DNA from: Thermosaccharophagus gerlachensis
GTDB taxonomy: Bacteria > Armatimonadota > Fervidibacteria > Fervidibacterales > Thermosaccharophagaceae
Assembly: GCA_041538025.1 (NCBI GenBank)
Contig: JBGOEV010000007.1
Span: forward strand, 5,121 to 69,120
DNA length: 64,000 nt
Direction: 5' to 3'
The translations under genes and the position numbers were made by a program. The notes beneath the pieces are model-generated. The model was given only the letters and a program-made list of their open reading frames with translations. It was not told the DNA's origin and made no database searches. Numbering within the stretch: position 1 is the stretch's first letter; the number at the start of each line of letters is the position of its first letter. Shown one piece after another: positions 29,647-38,164 of this stretch.

Positions 29647-31041
29647 CTAATCACCCTCGTTGTGGTGCGACTTTAAATCAAACTTGATGAGCATTGAAAT
29701 AGCATCGGTTACATGCTTCACAGGCACATACTCTATCTCGCCATCAATACGCAAACCTTCCGCGTAAGCTGGACCAAGGCATTTTTTGAAACCGAGCTTT
29801 GAGAGCTCTTTTAGCCTTCGCTCCGGCAACGGCACTGGACGGACTTCACCACCTAAGCCAACTTCACCGAAAGCAGCCATATCCTTTGGTATGATTGCGT
29901 CATACCTGCTTGATGCGATGGCAATCGCCGCAGGCAGATCAATCGCTGGTTCGCTAACCCTTATACCGCCAGCAACGTTAACATAGACATCTTGATCGCT
30001 GAGACGGATGCGTGTCCTTCTTTCAAGGACAGCTATGAGCATGCATGCCCTGTTGTAATCCATACCAGTCACAAGACGCCTTGGAGCACCGAAATATGTA
30101 GGAGCCACAAGCGCTTGAATTTCAAGGAGCAATGGACGCCTCCCTTCAATAACAGCGCCAACAACGCTCCCAGAAACATTAACTGATGAATGTGAGAGCA
30201 AATGTTCCGATGGGTTTGGGATTGGTTCTAAACCACCTTCGGACATCTTAAAGACACCGATCTCACCAACGGGTCCGAATCTGTTCTTCACAGCCCTCAA
30301 GATTCTCAAAGCATAGTTCTGGTCACCCTCAAGATAAAGGACAGCATCAACAATGTGCTCAAGGACTTTTGGACCTGCAATGAGCCCTTCCTTCGTGACA
30401 TGCCCAACAAGGAAGATAGAGGTTCCAATCCCCTTTGCTGTGCGCACAAGCAAAGAAGCACATTCCCTCACTTGGCTTACGCTACCAGGTGCTGAAGCTA
30501 AATCTGGATGAAGCATAGCCTGTATTGAATCAACAGCAACTACCAACGGTTTTAAACGCTCAATCTCTTCGCATACGAGTGTGACATCCACATCAGAAAG
30601 CACAAAGATGTTTGAAGAGGATATCCCCAACCTCTCTGCTCGCAACGCTATTTGCTCCATTGATTCTTCAGCAGCTACATAAACAGCTCTATGCTTACCA
30701 TCGCTTGTAGCTGAATTAAGCACCTGCAACATCAGTGTTGATTTCCCAATACCGGGTTCGCCACCAACCAAGATAGCGCTCCCTCGAACAACACCCCCGC
30801 CAAGGACTCTGTCCACTTCATCAATACCGATCAGGATGCGGTTCAACTTCTTCAAAGCAATTTCTCCTAACGGTTCTGCAACGCATACAGCTTCTCTTTC
30901 TCTTCTCTTTTCTGCCTTCGCCTCACCTACGATCTCTTCAACGAAAGAATTGAACGCTGAGCATTCGGGGCATTTACCAAGCCATTGCTCACTTTGGAAA
31001 CCACATAGCTGGCAAACAAACTTTGAGCGTCCTTTTGGCAT
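29647..31041 (-). CDS. radA: DNA repair protein RadA
   Basis: The protein has 464 residues from ATG 31041, with GGTGA seven bases upstream. An open frame continues to 31272 but overlaps the SRP RNA region and is not coding. RadA/Sms drives branch migration in recombination repair. A C4 zinc finger is formed by C10, C13, C24 and C27. Walker A GGEPGIGKST is at 93-102 and the KNRFG motif at 252-256. The C-terminal Lon-like domain contains EIQALVAPTYFGAPRRLVTG and ERRLKELSKLGFKKC. It heads the minus-strand operon radA, PIN/TRAM, ispD, ispF and is divergent from the SRP RNA gene. Confidence 0.95.
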   Translation of the reverse strand: MPKGRSKFVCQLCGFQSEQWLGKCPECSAFNSFVEEIVGEAKAEKRREREAVCVAEPLGEIALKKLNRILIGIDEVDRVLGGGVVRGSAILVGGEPGIGKSTLMLQVLNSATSDGKHRAVYVAAEESMEQIALRAERLGISSSNIFVLSDVDVTLVCEEIERLKPLVVAVDSIQAMLHPDLASAPGSVSQVRECASLLVRTAKGIGTSIFLVGHVTKEGLIAGPKVLEHIVDAVLYLEGDQNYALRILRAVKNRFGPVGEIGVFKMSEGGLEPIPNPSEHLLSHSSVNVSGSVVGAVIEGRRPLLLEIQALVAPTYFGAPRRLVTGMDYNRACMLIAVLERRTRIRLSDQDVYVNVAGGIRVSEPAIDLPAAIAIASSRYDAIIPKDMAAFGEVGLGGEVRPVPLPERRLKELSKLGFKKCLGPAYAEGLRIDGEIEYVPVKHVTDAISMLIKFDLKSHHNEGD

Positions 31042-31127
31042 GTCAATTTCACCGTTTAGTCTGTGTGGAATTACTTCCACATGCAAATTCTGACACATGT
31101 TCAAAAGCGAGGACTGCAAAGAGCAGT

Positions 31128-31157
31128 TTGACAACTTATGGCAAGCGCAGATAAAAT
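31128..31157 (+). promoter_or_regulatory. Promoter of the SRP RNA gene
   Basis: A perfect TTGACA (31128-31133) and TAAAAT (31152-31157) are separated by 18 bases on the plus strand. Predicted start is ~31164, about 35 bases before the closing helix of SRP RNA. It lies inside the non-coding upstream part of the radA frame. Confidence 0.65.
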
Positions 31158-31198
31158 AAAGAATGCAGATGGTTGAAGTTTTGCAACCAGATAGCGAG

Positions 31199-31480
31199 AG
31201 CCCAGCCACGCTAGGCGGGGAGCTAGCCGTGCCCTGAACCCGCAACCGGCTATAGCGGGGCTTAATTCCCAACCCGAGGCTGTTGCCTGTGGAAACGGGC
31301 TACATGGCGTTAGCATTGAAGGCTGGGTCCTGCGCGGCGGTAAGGTGTGAATCCCCCAGGTCCGAAAGGAAGCAAGGGTAAGCACCCAATGCCGAGCGCC
31401 GCAGGGTAGCCTGGCTGGAGCTAACACATGTAGCTACGCTCGTAGGCAACTGTCGACGGTGGGTGCGTGGCTGGGCTTAT
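31199..31480 (+). ncRNA. Signal recognition particle RNA, large (Alu-containing) bacterial type
   Basis: The S-domain signature GGTCCGAAAGGAAGCAAGGG with its flanking asymmetric loop is at ~31361-31380. A perfect 13-base-pair closing helix joins AGCCCAGCCACGC (31199-31211) to GCGTGGCTGGGCT (31465-31477). The 5' part (AGCTAGCCGTGCCCTGAACC) resembles the Alu domain of Bacillus-type scRNA. The length of ~280 bases is that of the long Gram-positive or thermophile form, not the ~110-base E. coli 4.5S. It pairs with Ffh for co-translational targeting. Exact ends are approximate. Confidence 0.9.
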
Positions 31481-31511
31481 TCGTGCGCCATGAACACGGG
31501 GGTGATTTTAA

Positions 31512-31736
31512 ATGCCCTCTTTGCCCGACGAGGAAATAATGAAACTGCGCCCAATGTGCAACTGTTGTAAGAAAAGGCTGACAAGAATAATACTGCCACA
31601 CACCCCTTGGAACGAGTCTGGTCAATACCTTTTCCACTGCCTCATCTCTGGTAGAGTCACACCCATACGAGATATTGAGTATGTGATACGCACAGGGAAA
31701 CAAGAACCAGAAGTTGAAGAAGCAGTTGAAACGTAG
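31512..31736 (+). CDS. Small protein with CxxCC cluster, unknown function
   Basis: The protein has 74 residues from ATG 31512, with GGGGGTG about 7 bases upstream. It contains MCNCCKKRLTRIILPHT near residue 15-31, a lone Cys at ~43 (FHCLISG) and an acidic tail. The Cys spacing could hold a metal but is not a complete zinc ribbon. It follows SRP RNA by 32 bases and may be read from the same promoter. I do not recognise a family; the good SD and neighbour-like codon use support it as real. Confidence 0.6.
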   Translation: MPSLPDEEIMKLRPMCNCCKKRLTRIILPHTPWNESGQYLFHCLISGRVTPIRDIEYVIRTGKQEPEVEEAVET

Positions 31737-31917
31737 GGCGAATCCAAGTAGTGCTAAATTGAAGACAACACGCAAATGTTTTTTCAAAAGCCCGCAAGCC
31801 AGTAAGCGCGTTAGACTAATGCGTTGAAAGATTACCATGCGATAGAAGCAGCACGCAAAAGTAGCTGTGTGTAAGAAGGTATGGATAGTTTTTAAATCGT
31901 CTCAAGGGGTGATGAGC

Positions 31918-31986
31918 ATGAACAGTGATCAACGATCAACAAAAAGAAAGGGAGGGTTTAAAGGTGGCTATAGTGACGATGCGTGA
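31918..31986 (+). CDS. Possible 22-residue leader peptide overlapping the rpsB start
   Basis: ATG 31918 has AAGGGG eight bases upstream, as good as many gene starts here (an ATG at 31912 is also possible). It encodes MNSDQRSTKRKGGFKGGYSD plus DA and stops at 31986, 22 bases inside rpsB in another frame. The peptide is basic and Ser/Gly rich. Ribosomes ending here would stop just past the rpsB start, which would allow translational coupling or control of S2. It may also be chance. Confidence 0.35.
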   Translation: MNSDQRSTKRKGGFKGGYSDDA

Positions 31987-32839
31987 ATTGCTTGAAGCTG
32001 GTGTTCACTTTGGTCATTTGACGAGGCGATGGAATCCAAAGATGCGCCAATACATCTTTGAGGAGAGGAACGGCATACACATTGTTGACTTGAGGAAAAC
32101 ACTCCAATGCTTAGAGGCAGCTTATAACTTTGTGAAGGAGAGGGTAGCTGAAGGTGCTATTGTGCTTTTTGTTGGGACGAAGAGGCAAGCGCAAGAGATA
32201 ATTGAAGAAGCTGCAAAGAGCTGTGGCATGTTCTATGTCAACCAAAAGTGGCTTGGTGGCATGTTAACGAACTTCAAGACGATAAGGCAAAGGGTTGAAC
32301 ACATGAAACAGTTGCGCAAGATGGAGGAGGATGGCATACTTGACCTCTTACCGAAGAAGGAGAGCACTCAAATGCGTGAAGAGAGAGCAAAGCTTGAGAA
32401 GCTGTTGGGCGGAATAGAAGACATGGAGCGCCTTCCAGATCTGCTTTACATCGTGGATATAAGACACGAAAACATAGCTGTAAGAGAAGCGAATAAGCTC
32501 GGCATACCGATAGTTGCGATTGTGGATACAAATTGCGACCCTGAGCTGGTTGCTTATCCAATACCAGGGAACGATGACGCTATACGCTCGCTTCGGCTTA
32601 TCACGATGAAAATAGCTGAAGCTGTTAATGAGGGGAAGAAGTTGAGAGAAGCGATGTTGGCAGAGGCATTGGGCGTGCAGGTGCCTGAAACTTCTGAAGG
32701 TGAGAGCATGCCAACCGTTGAGGTAGCACAAGCTGAGGAACAACCTGCTGAGGAAGTTTCAACTAAAACCGAAATCACAGTTGAAGACATTGATGTTGAA
32801 TCACCTCCACAGGAGTTGGAGATGGAAGAGGAAGCATAA
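31964..32839 (+). CDS. rpsB: 30S ribosomal protein S2
   Basis: The protein has 291 residues from GTG 31964 (VAIVTMRELLEAGVHFGH), with GGGAGGG about 7 bases upstream. A GTG at 31925 would add 13 unusual residues and lacks an SD. Conserved S2 blocks include HFGHLTRRWNPKM, YIFEERNGIHIVDL, FVGTKRQAQE, VNQKWLGGMLTNFKTI, and PIVAIVDTNCDPELVAYPIPGN-type text in two parts. The tail (~residues 240-291) is long and acidic, beyond the usual S2 fold. It is first in a translation operon with tsf, pyrH and frr. Confidence 0.96.
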   Translation: MAIVTMRELLEAGVHFGHLTRRWNPKMRQYIFEERNGIHIVDLRKTLQCLEAAYNFVKERVAEGAIVLFVGTKRQAQEIIEEAAKSCGMFYVNQKWLGGMLTNFKTIRQRVEHMKQLRKMEEDGILDLLPKKESTQMREERAKLEKLLGGIEDMERLPDLLYIVDIRHENIAVREANKLGIPIVAIVDTNCDPELVAYPIPGNDDAIRSLRLITMKIAEAVNEGKKLREAMLAEALGVQVPETSEGESMPTVEVAQAEEQPAEEVSTKTEITVEDIDVESPPQELEMEEEA

Positions 32840-32893
32840 GTATCACATCACGAAGGGGATAAGAGCAAACCAAGCGCGAGGAGGAAGATAGAT

Positions 32894-33487
32894 ATGAAGG
32901 TAAGCGTTGAAGAAGTGAAGAGGTTACGCGAAATCACAGGTGCTGGAGTTATGGATTGCAAGCGTGCGCTTGAGAAGGCAAACGGCGACTTTGAGAAGGC
33001 GATAGAGATACTGAGAGTGGAGGGCTTGGCAAAAGCTGAGAGCCGTTCAGGAAGAGCAACAACTGAAGGTGTCATAGCAAGCTACATACACACGGGTGGT
33101 AGGATAGGTGCTATGGTTGAACTGAATTGCGAGTCTGATTTTGTAGCACGCACCGACGAGTTCAAACGCTTAGCATATGAACTTGCAATGCAAGTTGCAG
33201 CTATGGATCCAAAATACATTTCACGCGATGAGATACCGCAAGAGGTCCTTGAGAGCCAAAGGAAAGCCTACGAGTTGCATGCTCTTACCAGTGGCATACC
33301 ACAAGACATGGTTGAAAAAGTTGTGGAAGAGCGTCTTGAGGAGTTCATCCAAGAGGTTTGTCTCCTTGAACAGCCATACATAAAGGATGAAACACGCACT
33401 GTTGGCGAGTTGATAAAGGAGATGATAGCACGCCTTGGCGAAAACATAACCGTAAGGAGGTTTGCAAGGTTTGTTGTTGGGCAGTAA
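32894..33487 (+). CDS. tsf: Elongation factor Ts
   Basis: The protein has 197 residues; ATG 32894 follows GGAGG at ~9 bases. It is the guanine-nucleotide exchange factor for EF-Tu. The N-terminal UBA-like domain has LREITGAGVMDCKRALEKA. The core has ELNCESDFVARTDEFK, and the end has LLEQPYIKDETRTVGEL. It is the short single-core form seen in Thermus and cyanobacteria (E. coli has 283 residues). It lies between rpsB (54 bases) and pyrH (23 bases). Confidence 0.96.
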   Translation: MKVSVEEVKRLREITGAGVMDCKRALEKANGDFEKAIEILRVEGLAKAESRSGRATTEGVIASYIHTGGRIGAMVELNCESDFVARTDEFKRLAYELAMQVAAMDPKYISRDEIPQEVLESQRKAYELHALTSGIPQDMVEKVVEERLEEFIQEVCLLEQPYIKDETRTVGELIKEMIARLGENITVRRFARFVVGQ

Positions 33488-33510
33488 AGTTAAAAGCAGG
33501 TGATCAAAAG

Positions 33511-34242
33511 ATGGGGGAAGAAATAGCGAAGCCAAAATATAGGCGAATCCTACTTAAGCTGAGCGGTGAGGTGCTCGCCGGTGAAAGAGGCTTTGGCATT
33601 GACCCAGACACCCTTAAACGCATCGCGAGCGAAATTATGGAGATACATGAGATGGGTGTTGAGATGGGCATCGTTGTTGGTGGCGGAAACATCTTCAGAG
33701 GACTAAGGGATGCAGCGCTTTACGCTATCAAGAGGGTGACTGGCGATTACATAGGCATGCTTGCAACTGTTATAAACGCGTTGGCGCTTCAGGATGCAAT
33801 TGAAAACCTCGGTGCAGAAACGAGGGTGATGACAGCTATTGAAATGAGAGATGTCGCTGAACCATACATTCAACGAAGGGCACTGAGACACCTTGAGCAA
33901 GGACGAATCATCATATTCGCAGCCGGAACTGGTAACCCATTTTTCACCACCGATACAGCAGCAGCACTGAGGGCATTGCAGATAGGTGCAGAAGTGGTCT
34001 TGAAAGGGACAGATGTTGATGGTGTGTTTGATAAGGATCCACATGAGTATCCAACAGCTGTGAAGTTTGATACTATAACGCATATCGATGCACTTAAGCT
34101 CGGACTTAAAGTTTTGGATGCAACTGCGATATCGCTTTGCCACGAAAGCAGCATACCGATAGTTGTCTTCAACATATGCATCCCTGGGAATCTGAAACGA
34201 GTTGTGTTAGGTGAACCAATCGGGACACTCGTGCATTCATAA
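33511..34242 (+). CDS. pyrH: Uridylate kinase (UMP kinase)
   Basis: The protein has 243 residues from ATG 33511, preceded by AGGTGA. It phosphorylates UMP to UDP; amino-acid-kinase fold. Visible blocks are YRRILLKLSGEVLAGERGFGID, split here as KLSGE and GFGIDP, GIVVGGGNIFRG, ALQDAIENLG, FAAGTGNPFFTTDTAAALRA and KGTDVDGVFDKDP. The length is normal. It sits in the standard rpsB-tsf-pyrH-frr order. Confidence 0.96.
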   Translation: MGEEIAKPKYRRILLKLSGEVLAGERGFGIDPDTLKRIASEIMEIHEMGVEMGIVVGGGNIFRGLRDAALYAIKRVTGDYIGMLATVINALALQDAIENLGAETRVMTAIEMRDVAEPYIQRRALRHLEQGRIIIFAAGTGNPFFTTDTAAALRALQIGAEVVLKGTDVDGVFDKDPHEYPTAVKFDTITHIDALKLGLKVLDATAISLCHESSIPIVVFNICIPGNLKRVVLGEPIGTLVHS

Positions 34243-34264
34243 CTGCTGTGGGGAGTGATATGTG

Positions 34265-34831
34265 ATGCACGAGGAGATAAAACAATTGCTTAATGATGCG
34301 GAACACAGGATGAAAAAAGCTGTTGAAGCAACAGCGAATGATCTCTCAATGCTGCGCACTGGCAGGGCTTCCCCGGCACTGCTCGACCATATCAAAGTTG
34401 AATACTACGGCGTTGTATACCCATTGAGACAGCTTGCTTCAATTACGGCGCCTGAACCAAGGTTAATCGTCGTTGACCCATGGGATAAAAACATCATTGA
34501 TGCTATACAGAAGGCTATATTGAGCTCGGACTTGGGCTTAACTCCATCTACAGACGGGAATGTGATAAGAGTTCCGATACCGCCTTTGACTGAGGAGAGA
34601 AGACATGAGTTGGTTAAGCTCGCAAGCAAAAGGGCTGAAGAAGGGAAGGTAGCCGTCAGGAATGTGAGGAGAGATGCACTTGACGAGCTGAGGAAGCTTG
34701 AGAAGGAAAAACACTTCTCCGAAGATGACGTTAAAAGGGCAAGAGGAGAGCTTGATAAACTCGCATCAAAGTATGTTGAGGAAATTGAGATGCTTCGGAA
34801 GGCGAAGGAGAAGGAGATATTGGAGGGATAA
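34265..34831 (+). CDS. frr: Ribosome recycling factor
   Basis: The protein has 188 residues from ATG 34265; GTG 34262 is adjacent and GGGGAG lies ~9 bases upstream. It splits post-termination ribosomes with EF-G. Typical blocks are LRTGRASPALLDHIKVEYYG in two parts (LRTGRASPALL, VEYYG), PLRQLASI, PWDKNIIDAIQKAI, LTEERRHELVKLA and VRNVRRDALDELRKLEK. The stop codon overlaps the ATG of the next small gene (TAATG). Confidence 0.96.
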   Translation: MHEEIKQLLNDAEHRMKKAVEATANDLSMLRTGRASPALLDHIKVEYYGVVYPLRQLASITAPEPRLIVVDPWDKNIIDAIQKAILSSDLGLTPSTDGNVIRVPIPPLTEERRHELVKLASKRAEEGKVAVRNVRRDALDELRKLEKEKHFSEDDVKRARGELDKLASKYVEEIEMLRKAKEKEILEG

Positions 34832-35097
34832 TGGTGGCTCATGCTAACTGTGAGTGTCAGAAGGATGTCGGTGAGTTGAACCTTATCGGGCTCACGCTTG
34901 AGGAAGCGCTTGATGAGGTAAAGAGGGCATGCGTTAGAGATGTTGAAGTGGTTTGCACAAAACCACCAAATAAAACCCCAAAGAGCAGTGTGATGCGAGT
35001 TGTGGCTCAAAGAATACGCGATGGGAAGTTAGTGTTGATAACCTCATCGGAGGCTTATGTGCAACCATATAGGCGCTTCGGGGGGCATAAACAGTGA
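34831..35097 (+). CDS. Small protein between frr and uppS, PASTA-like segment
   Basis: The protein has 88 residues and is translationally coupled at both ends: its ATG overlaps the frr stop by one base and its stop overlaps the uppS GTG by four. Residues ~16-75 (LNLIGLTLEEALDEVKRA, then DVEVVCTKPP, then VMRVVAQRIRDGKLVLIT) look like a single PASTA-type alpha/beta unit (hydrophobic motif, helix, strand, basic strand), which is weak evidence. No signal peptide or membrane segment. Tight coupling says it is a real gene of this operon. Function unknown. Confidence 0.72.
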   Translation: MVAHANCECQKDVGELNLIGLTLEEALDEVKRACVRDVEVVCTKPPNKTPKSSVMRVVAQRIRDGKLVLITSSEAYVQPYRRFGGHKQ

Positions 35098-35921
35098 CAG
35101 AGCAAAGCAGAAAGCCATTTATGCGCACAGAAGAACTCCTGATGGCATACGAACGCCTATCTGAAGAAGAGTGCCTAAGGCTGATAGATAGAAACAAACT
35201 CCCAAGGCATATAGCGATTGTGATGGATGGCAACAGGCGATGGGCTAAGGAGAAAGGTGTGGCGATATTGAACGGTCACAGGGCTGGCGCAAGGGCAACA
35301 AGGCAAGCTGTTGAAGCATGCGCGGAATTGGGCGTGGAGGTATTAACACTGTATGCGTTCTCAACGGAGAACTGGCAACGACCTGCGCCTGAGGTGAAAG
35401 GGTTAATGCATCTTATTGAGGTGACACTGCGCAAGGAAAAGATGGAATTACATCGCAACGGGATAAAGATACGCCACATAGGTCTAAGAGAAGGGCTGCC
35501 AAAATCACTCCTTGAGGAAATTGATGAGGCTGTCAAGCTTACACAGCAGAACAGCCGAATGATTTTAAACCTCGCCATAAACTACGGTGGCAGGCAAGAG
35601 ATACTAAATGCGGTAAACCGTTTGGTAAGCGACATACGCAAAGGGAGCGTTGAATTGGAAACGATTGATGAGGAAACATTCAAGAGTTATCTTTTCACCG
35701 ATGGTCTCCCAGACCCAGACTTACTCATTAGGACTGCAGGCGAACAGCGCTTGAGCAACTTCCTCCTATGGCAACTTGCATATACAGAGATCTTCATCCT
35801 TCCGATCTACTGGCCTGACTTCACCAAGAAGCATCTTTACATAGCCATCATTGATTACCAAAGGCGTGAAAGGCGTTTTGGAGGTGTAGTTCCCGTTGAA
35901 ACAAGGGGCTCTACTAATTAG
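35094..35921 (+). CDS. uppS: Isoprenyl (undecaprenyl) diphosphate synthase
   Basis: The protein has 275 residues from GTG 35094. It is a cis-prenyltransferase that makes the C55 (or similar) lipid carrier for cell-wall and glycan synthesis. It shows HIAIVMDGNRRWAKEKG (catalytic Asp in MDGN), GHRAGARATR, LTLYAFSTENWQRP, NLAINYGGRQEI, and the C-terminal GLPDPDLLIRTAGEQRLSNF with LLWQLAYTEI. A ~35-residue N-terminal extension precedes the core. The 3' end overlaps the next gene by 26 bases if that gene starts at 35896. Confidence 0.95.
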   Translation: MTEQSRKPFMRTEELLMAYERLSEEECLRLIDRNKLPRHIAIVMDGNRRWAKEKGVAILNGHRAGARATRQAVEACAELGVEVLTLYAFSTENWQRPAPEVKGLMHLIEVTLRKEKMELHRNGIKIRHIGLREGLPKSLLEEIDEAVKLTQQNSRMILNLAINYGGRQEILNAVNRLVSDIRKGSVELETIDEETFKSYLFTDGLPDPDLLIRTAGEQRLSNFLLWQLAYTEIFILPIYWPDFTKKHLYIAIIDYQRRERRFGGVVPVETRGSTN

Positions 35922-36798
35922 GTTGCTTTTCGTGCTCTCGTTCCTGCTTGTAGCTGCTGATGTTAAGTTTGCCATGTTCGGCATACCCACTGTAGTAGTG
36001 AGTCTGTTTCTGGCATATGTGATCTCTTGGGAAATGGCACACCTGTTTAAAGTGAAGCTGAGAGCGTTCTCTTCGGAAGCGTTTGCGACAAGTATTTCAA
36101 CAGCAATTGTGGGTGTTTTCTTTTATCTCGGACGGACTGATAAAGCTGTAGCTGCGCTCATACACACAAAAGGGCAAAATGCAGCATATCGTTCAACACC
36201 TTGGATGTTGAACGACCTCACGCTGATCGCTTTGAGTATCGGCATCATGATGGGCATTCTCGTTATAGCAGCAACCATTGTCTCATATGCAGCTGATGTA
36301 TGGCATCATAGGAAGCTACAACCACTGTTGTTTGGAGTAACCTCAAGTGTATTGATCGGCACGCTCATAGGTGTAGTATTTGGGCTTATGAACTTGCTTG
36401 GTGCGCCAGATGGAAAACCTGAATTGCTATTTTCCATCATCATAGGTCTTGGGATAGCGAGCTACAGTTGTTTGGTGAATGAAACAAGCGAGGAATGTAG
36501 GAAGAAAGCTATGGTGCATGCTGTGCAAATGCTGGTTGGTGCTACGCTATCAGCGATTATAGTGTGGGTTCTATCTGCAAATGTTAGAGGTATGATTGAG
36601 GCATTCGTGCTCATCATAATTGGCGCAGTGATGCAGCGATATTTGTCTTTCGCTCTTGCAGGCACATCCGTTCCGATACCAAAAGAAGCCCCAAAGCTAA
36701 TGGTTGGTTGGATAGGCTTTTACACAGGTTATTTCCTTCCATTTGGCGTGTGCGTTTTGTTAGCGTCTTTGATAGAATATGCTATAGCGCTTGGCTGA
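35896..36798 (+). CDS. Polytopic membrane protein at the usual cdsA position, function unassigned
   Basis: About 300 residues from TTG 35896 (GGAGG 11 bases upstream); a later TTG at ~35922 is possible. Seven to eight hydrophobic helices are visible (LLFVLSFLLVAADV, VVVSLFLAYVISWEMA, LIALSIGIMMGILVIAA, LLFSIIIGLGIASYSCL, GATLSAIIVWVLSA, AFVLIIIGAVMQRYL, FGVCVLLASLIEYA). In most bacteria the gene between uppS and rseP is cdsA, phosphatidate cytidylyltransferase. Here the CdsA signature (S-x8-K-R-x4-K-D-x5-P-G-H-G-G-x2-D-R-x-D) cannot be found. It is therefore either an extremely diverged CdsA or an unrelated replacement. Confidence 0.75.
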   Translation: MKQGALLIRLLFVLSFLLVAADVKFAMFGIPTVVVSLFLAYVISWEMAHLFKVKLRAFSSEAFATSISTAIVGVFFYLGRTDKAVAALIHTKGQNAAYRSTPWMLNDLTLIALSIGIMMGILVIAATIVSYAADVWHHRKLQPLLFGVTSSVLIGTLIGVVFGLMNLLGAPDGKPELLFSIIIGLGIASYSCLVNETSEECRKKAMVHAVQMLVGATLSAIIVWVLSANVRGMIEAFVLIIIGAVMQRYLSFALAGTSVPIPKEAPKLMVGWIGFYTGYFLPFGVCVLLASLIEYAIALG

Positions 36799-36840
36799 GA
36801 TCCCATCTCCACCGAGGTTGAATTGAGGTGATGCCCCCTG

Positions 36841-38145
36841 TTGGAGACAGTCGTTGGGGTTACTAAATCCATTGTAATACCAATTCTTGTCCTTGGTCTT
36901 GTAGTGCTCATCCATGAGCTTGCCCACTTCTTGACCGCATTAAGGGTAGGCATGAAGGTCATTGAGTTTTCGGTCTTCATCGGTCCAGCAATTTGGACAA
37001 GGGTTATTGGTGGGATAAAGTATTCGCTCCGTATGATACCGTTTGGTGGGTATGTGCGCATCTATGGGATGGAATTTGATGAACCAAGCGAACTTGCATC
37101 GCCGGAAGCTTTCCACAACCGCCCACCAATTCACAGGTTCATTGTGCTTGCCTCTGGCTCTGTCGCCAACTTGCTCATAGCATTCCTACTGCTGGTCATT
37201 TACGGTTGGGCGATAACAAACATGAGAAGCACTAATACAATCGCGAGGGTAGCAATGGGCATGCCAGCCTCGAAAGCTGGCATTAAGCCGGGCGATGAAA
37301 TTATTGCCATTGATGGATTGCGGATAAGACTGGATAAGGAATGGCTTGAACAGCTCAGAAGCTCACCGGGAAAAACTAAGAGAGGGCTAAAGCTCAAAGT
37401 GCTCCGAGGCGATAAGGTGATTGAGTGCGGTGTTGACGAAGTCCGCCAAGGTGACTCTCTCATCGGTATTTCAAACATCGGGAAGTTTGACGCTGATATA
37501 ATCGTAGCAGCCATATCAAGCAGCCCGAAGAAGACGATCATGGTTAAGGTGAAGCGCAACGGAAGCATTCTCCCTCTAAAGGTAACACCAATCGCGCAGG
37601 AAGGGATTGAGCTAAGAGAGGCGAAAGGAAAAGGATTGAAGAGGATGACCAAAGCAACAGTTGTGAGAAGGGAGAGAGGAATCATCGGTATTGAACTTGC
37701 TCAGGCACCTTCAAAAGAACGAATTGCCTTCCACGAGCGCTTCATTACAGCTGTAAAGATAGCTTTAAGTGAGTGTGCTCACATCACATATGGCATAGTG
37801 ATGCTCTTTATGAGACTTACGGAACTGCACGAGGCAGTTGGAGGTCCAATACGCGTCTTCTGGGAGCTAAAAGAACACGCTTGGTTAAGCCTTGTCTTGC
37901 AATTGCGCGTGATGGGCGCACTTAGCTATGTTGTGGGGCTGTTTAACCTTATCCTGCCGATACCACCACTTGACGGTGGAAGGATAACTGTGCTCATCGT
38001 TGAGGCAATACTCAAGCACCGCATAAACCGAAGGTTGGAATTGAAGTTGACGTTGTTTGGGATCATATTGTTGCTCACATTAGTTGCGCTTATAAGCGCA
38101 AGGGACATCGGTTACATACTCAAACGCGCTATAGGCACTTGGTAA
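36841..38145 (+). CDS. rseP: Site-2 intramembrane metalloprotease RseP family
   Basis: The protein has 434 residues from TTG 36841, with GAGGTGA about nine bases upstream. It cleaves membrane-embedded anti-sigma factors or signal peptides. Zinc motif HELAH is at 25-29 in the first helix (VVLIHELAHFLTAL). GGYVRIYGMEFDE follows. A PDZ domain lies at ~135-185 (GMPASKAGIKPGDEIIAIDG) with possibly a second one after. The C-terminal LPIPPLDGGR is the LDG metal-ligand motif. Four membrane segments. It sits in the uppS-(cdsA position)-rseP-proS order; dxr, often here, is absent. Confidence 0.92.
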   Translation: METVVGVTKSIVIPILVLGLVVLIHELAHFLTALRVGMKVIEFSVFIGPAIWTRVIGGIKYSLRMIPFGGYVRIYGMEFDEPSELASPEAFHNRPPIHRFIVLASGSVANLLIAFLLLVIYGWAITNMRSTNTIARVAMGMPASKAGIKPGDEIIAIDGLRIRLDKEWLEQLRSSPGKTKRGLKLKVLRGDKVIECGVDEVRQGDSLIGISNIGKFDADIIVAAISSSPKKTIMVKVKRNGSILPLKVTPIAQEGIELREAKGKGLKRMTKATVVRRERGIIGIELAQAPSKERIAFHERFITAVKIALSECAHITYGIVMLFMRLTELHEAVGGPIRVFWELKEHAWLSLVLQLRVMGALSYVVGLFNLILPIPPLDGGRITVLIVEAILKHRINRRLELKLTLFGIILLLTLVALISARDIGYILKRAIGTW

Positions 38146-38164
38146 AAGCAAGGGGAGGATGCAC

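Noticed and set aside
31042..31272. N-terminal extension of the radA frame to 541 residues
   Set aside because: No conserved residues, overlaps the SRP RNA and its promoter, and ATG 31041 has a well-placed SD followed by the usual RadA zinc finger.
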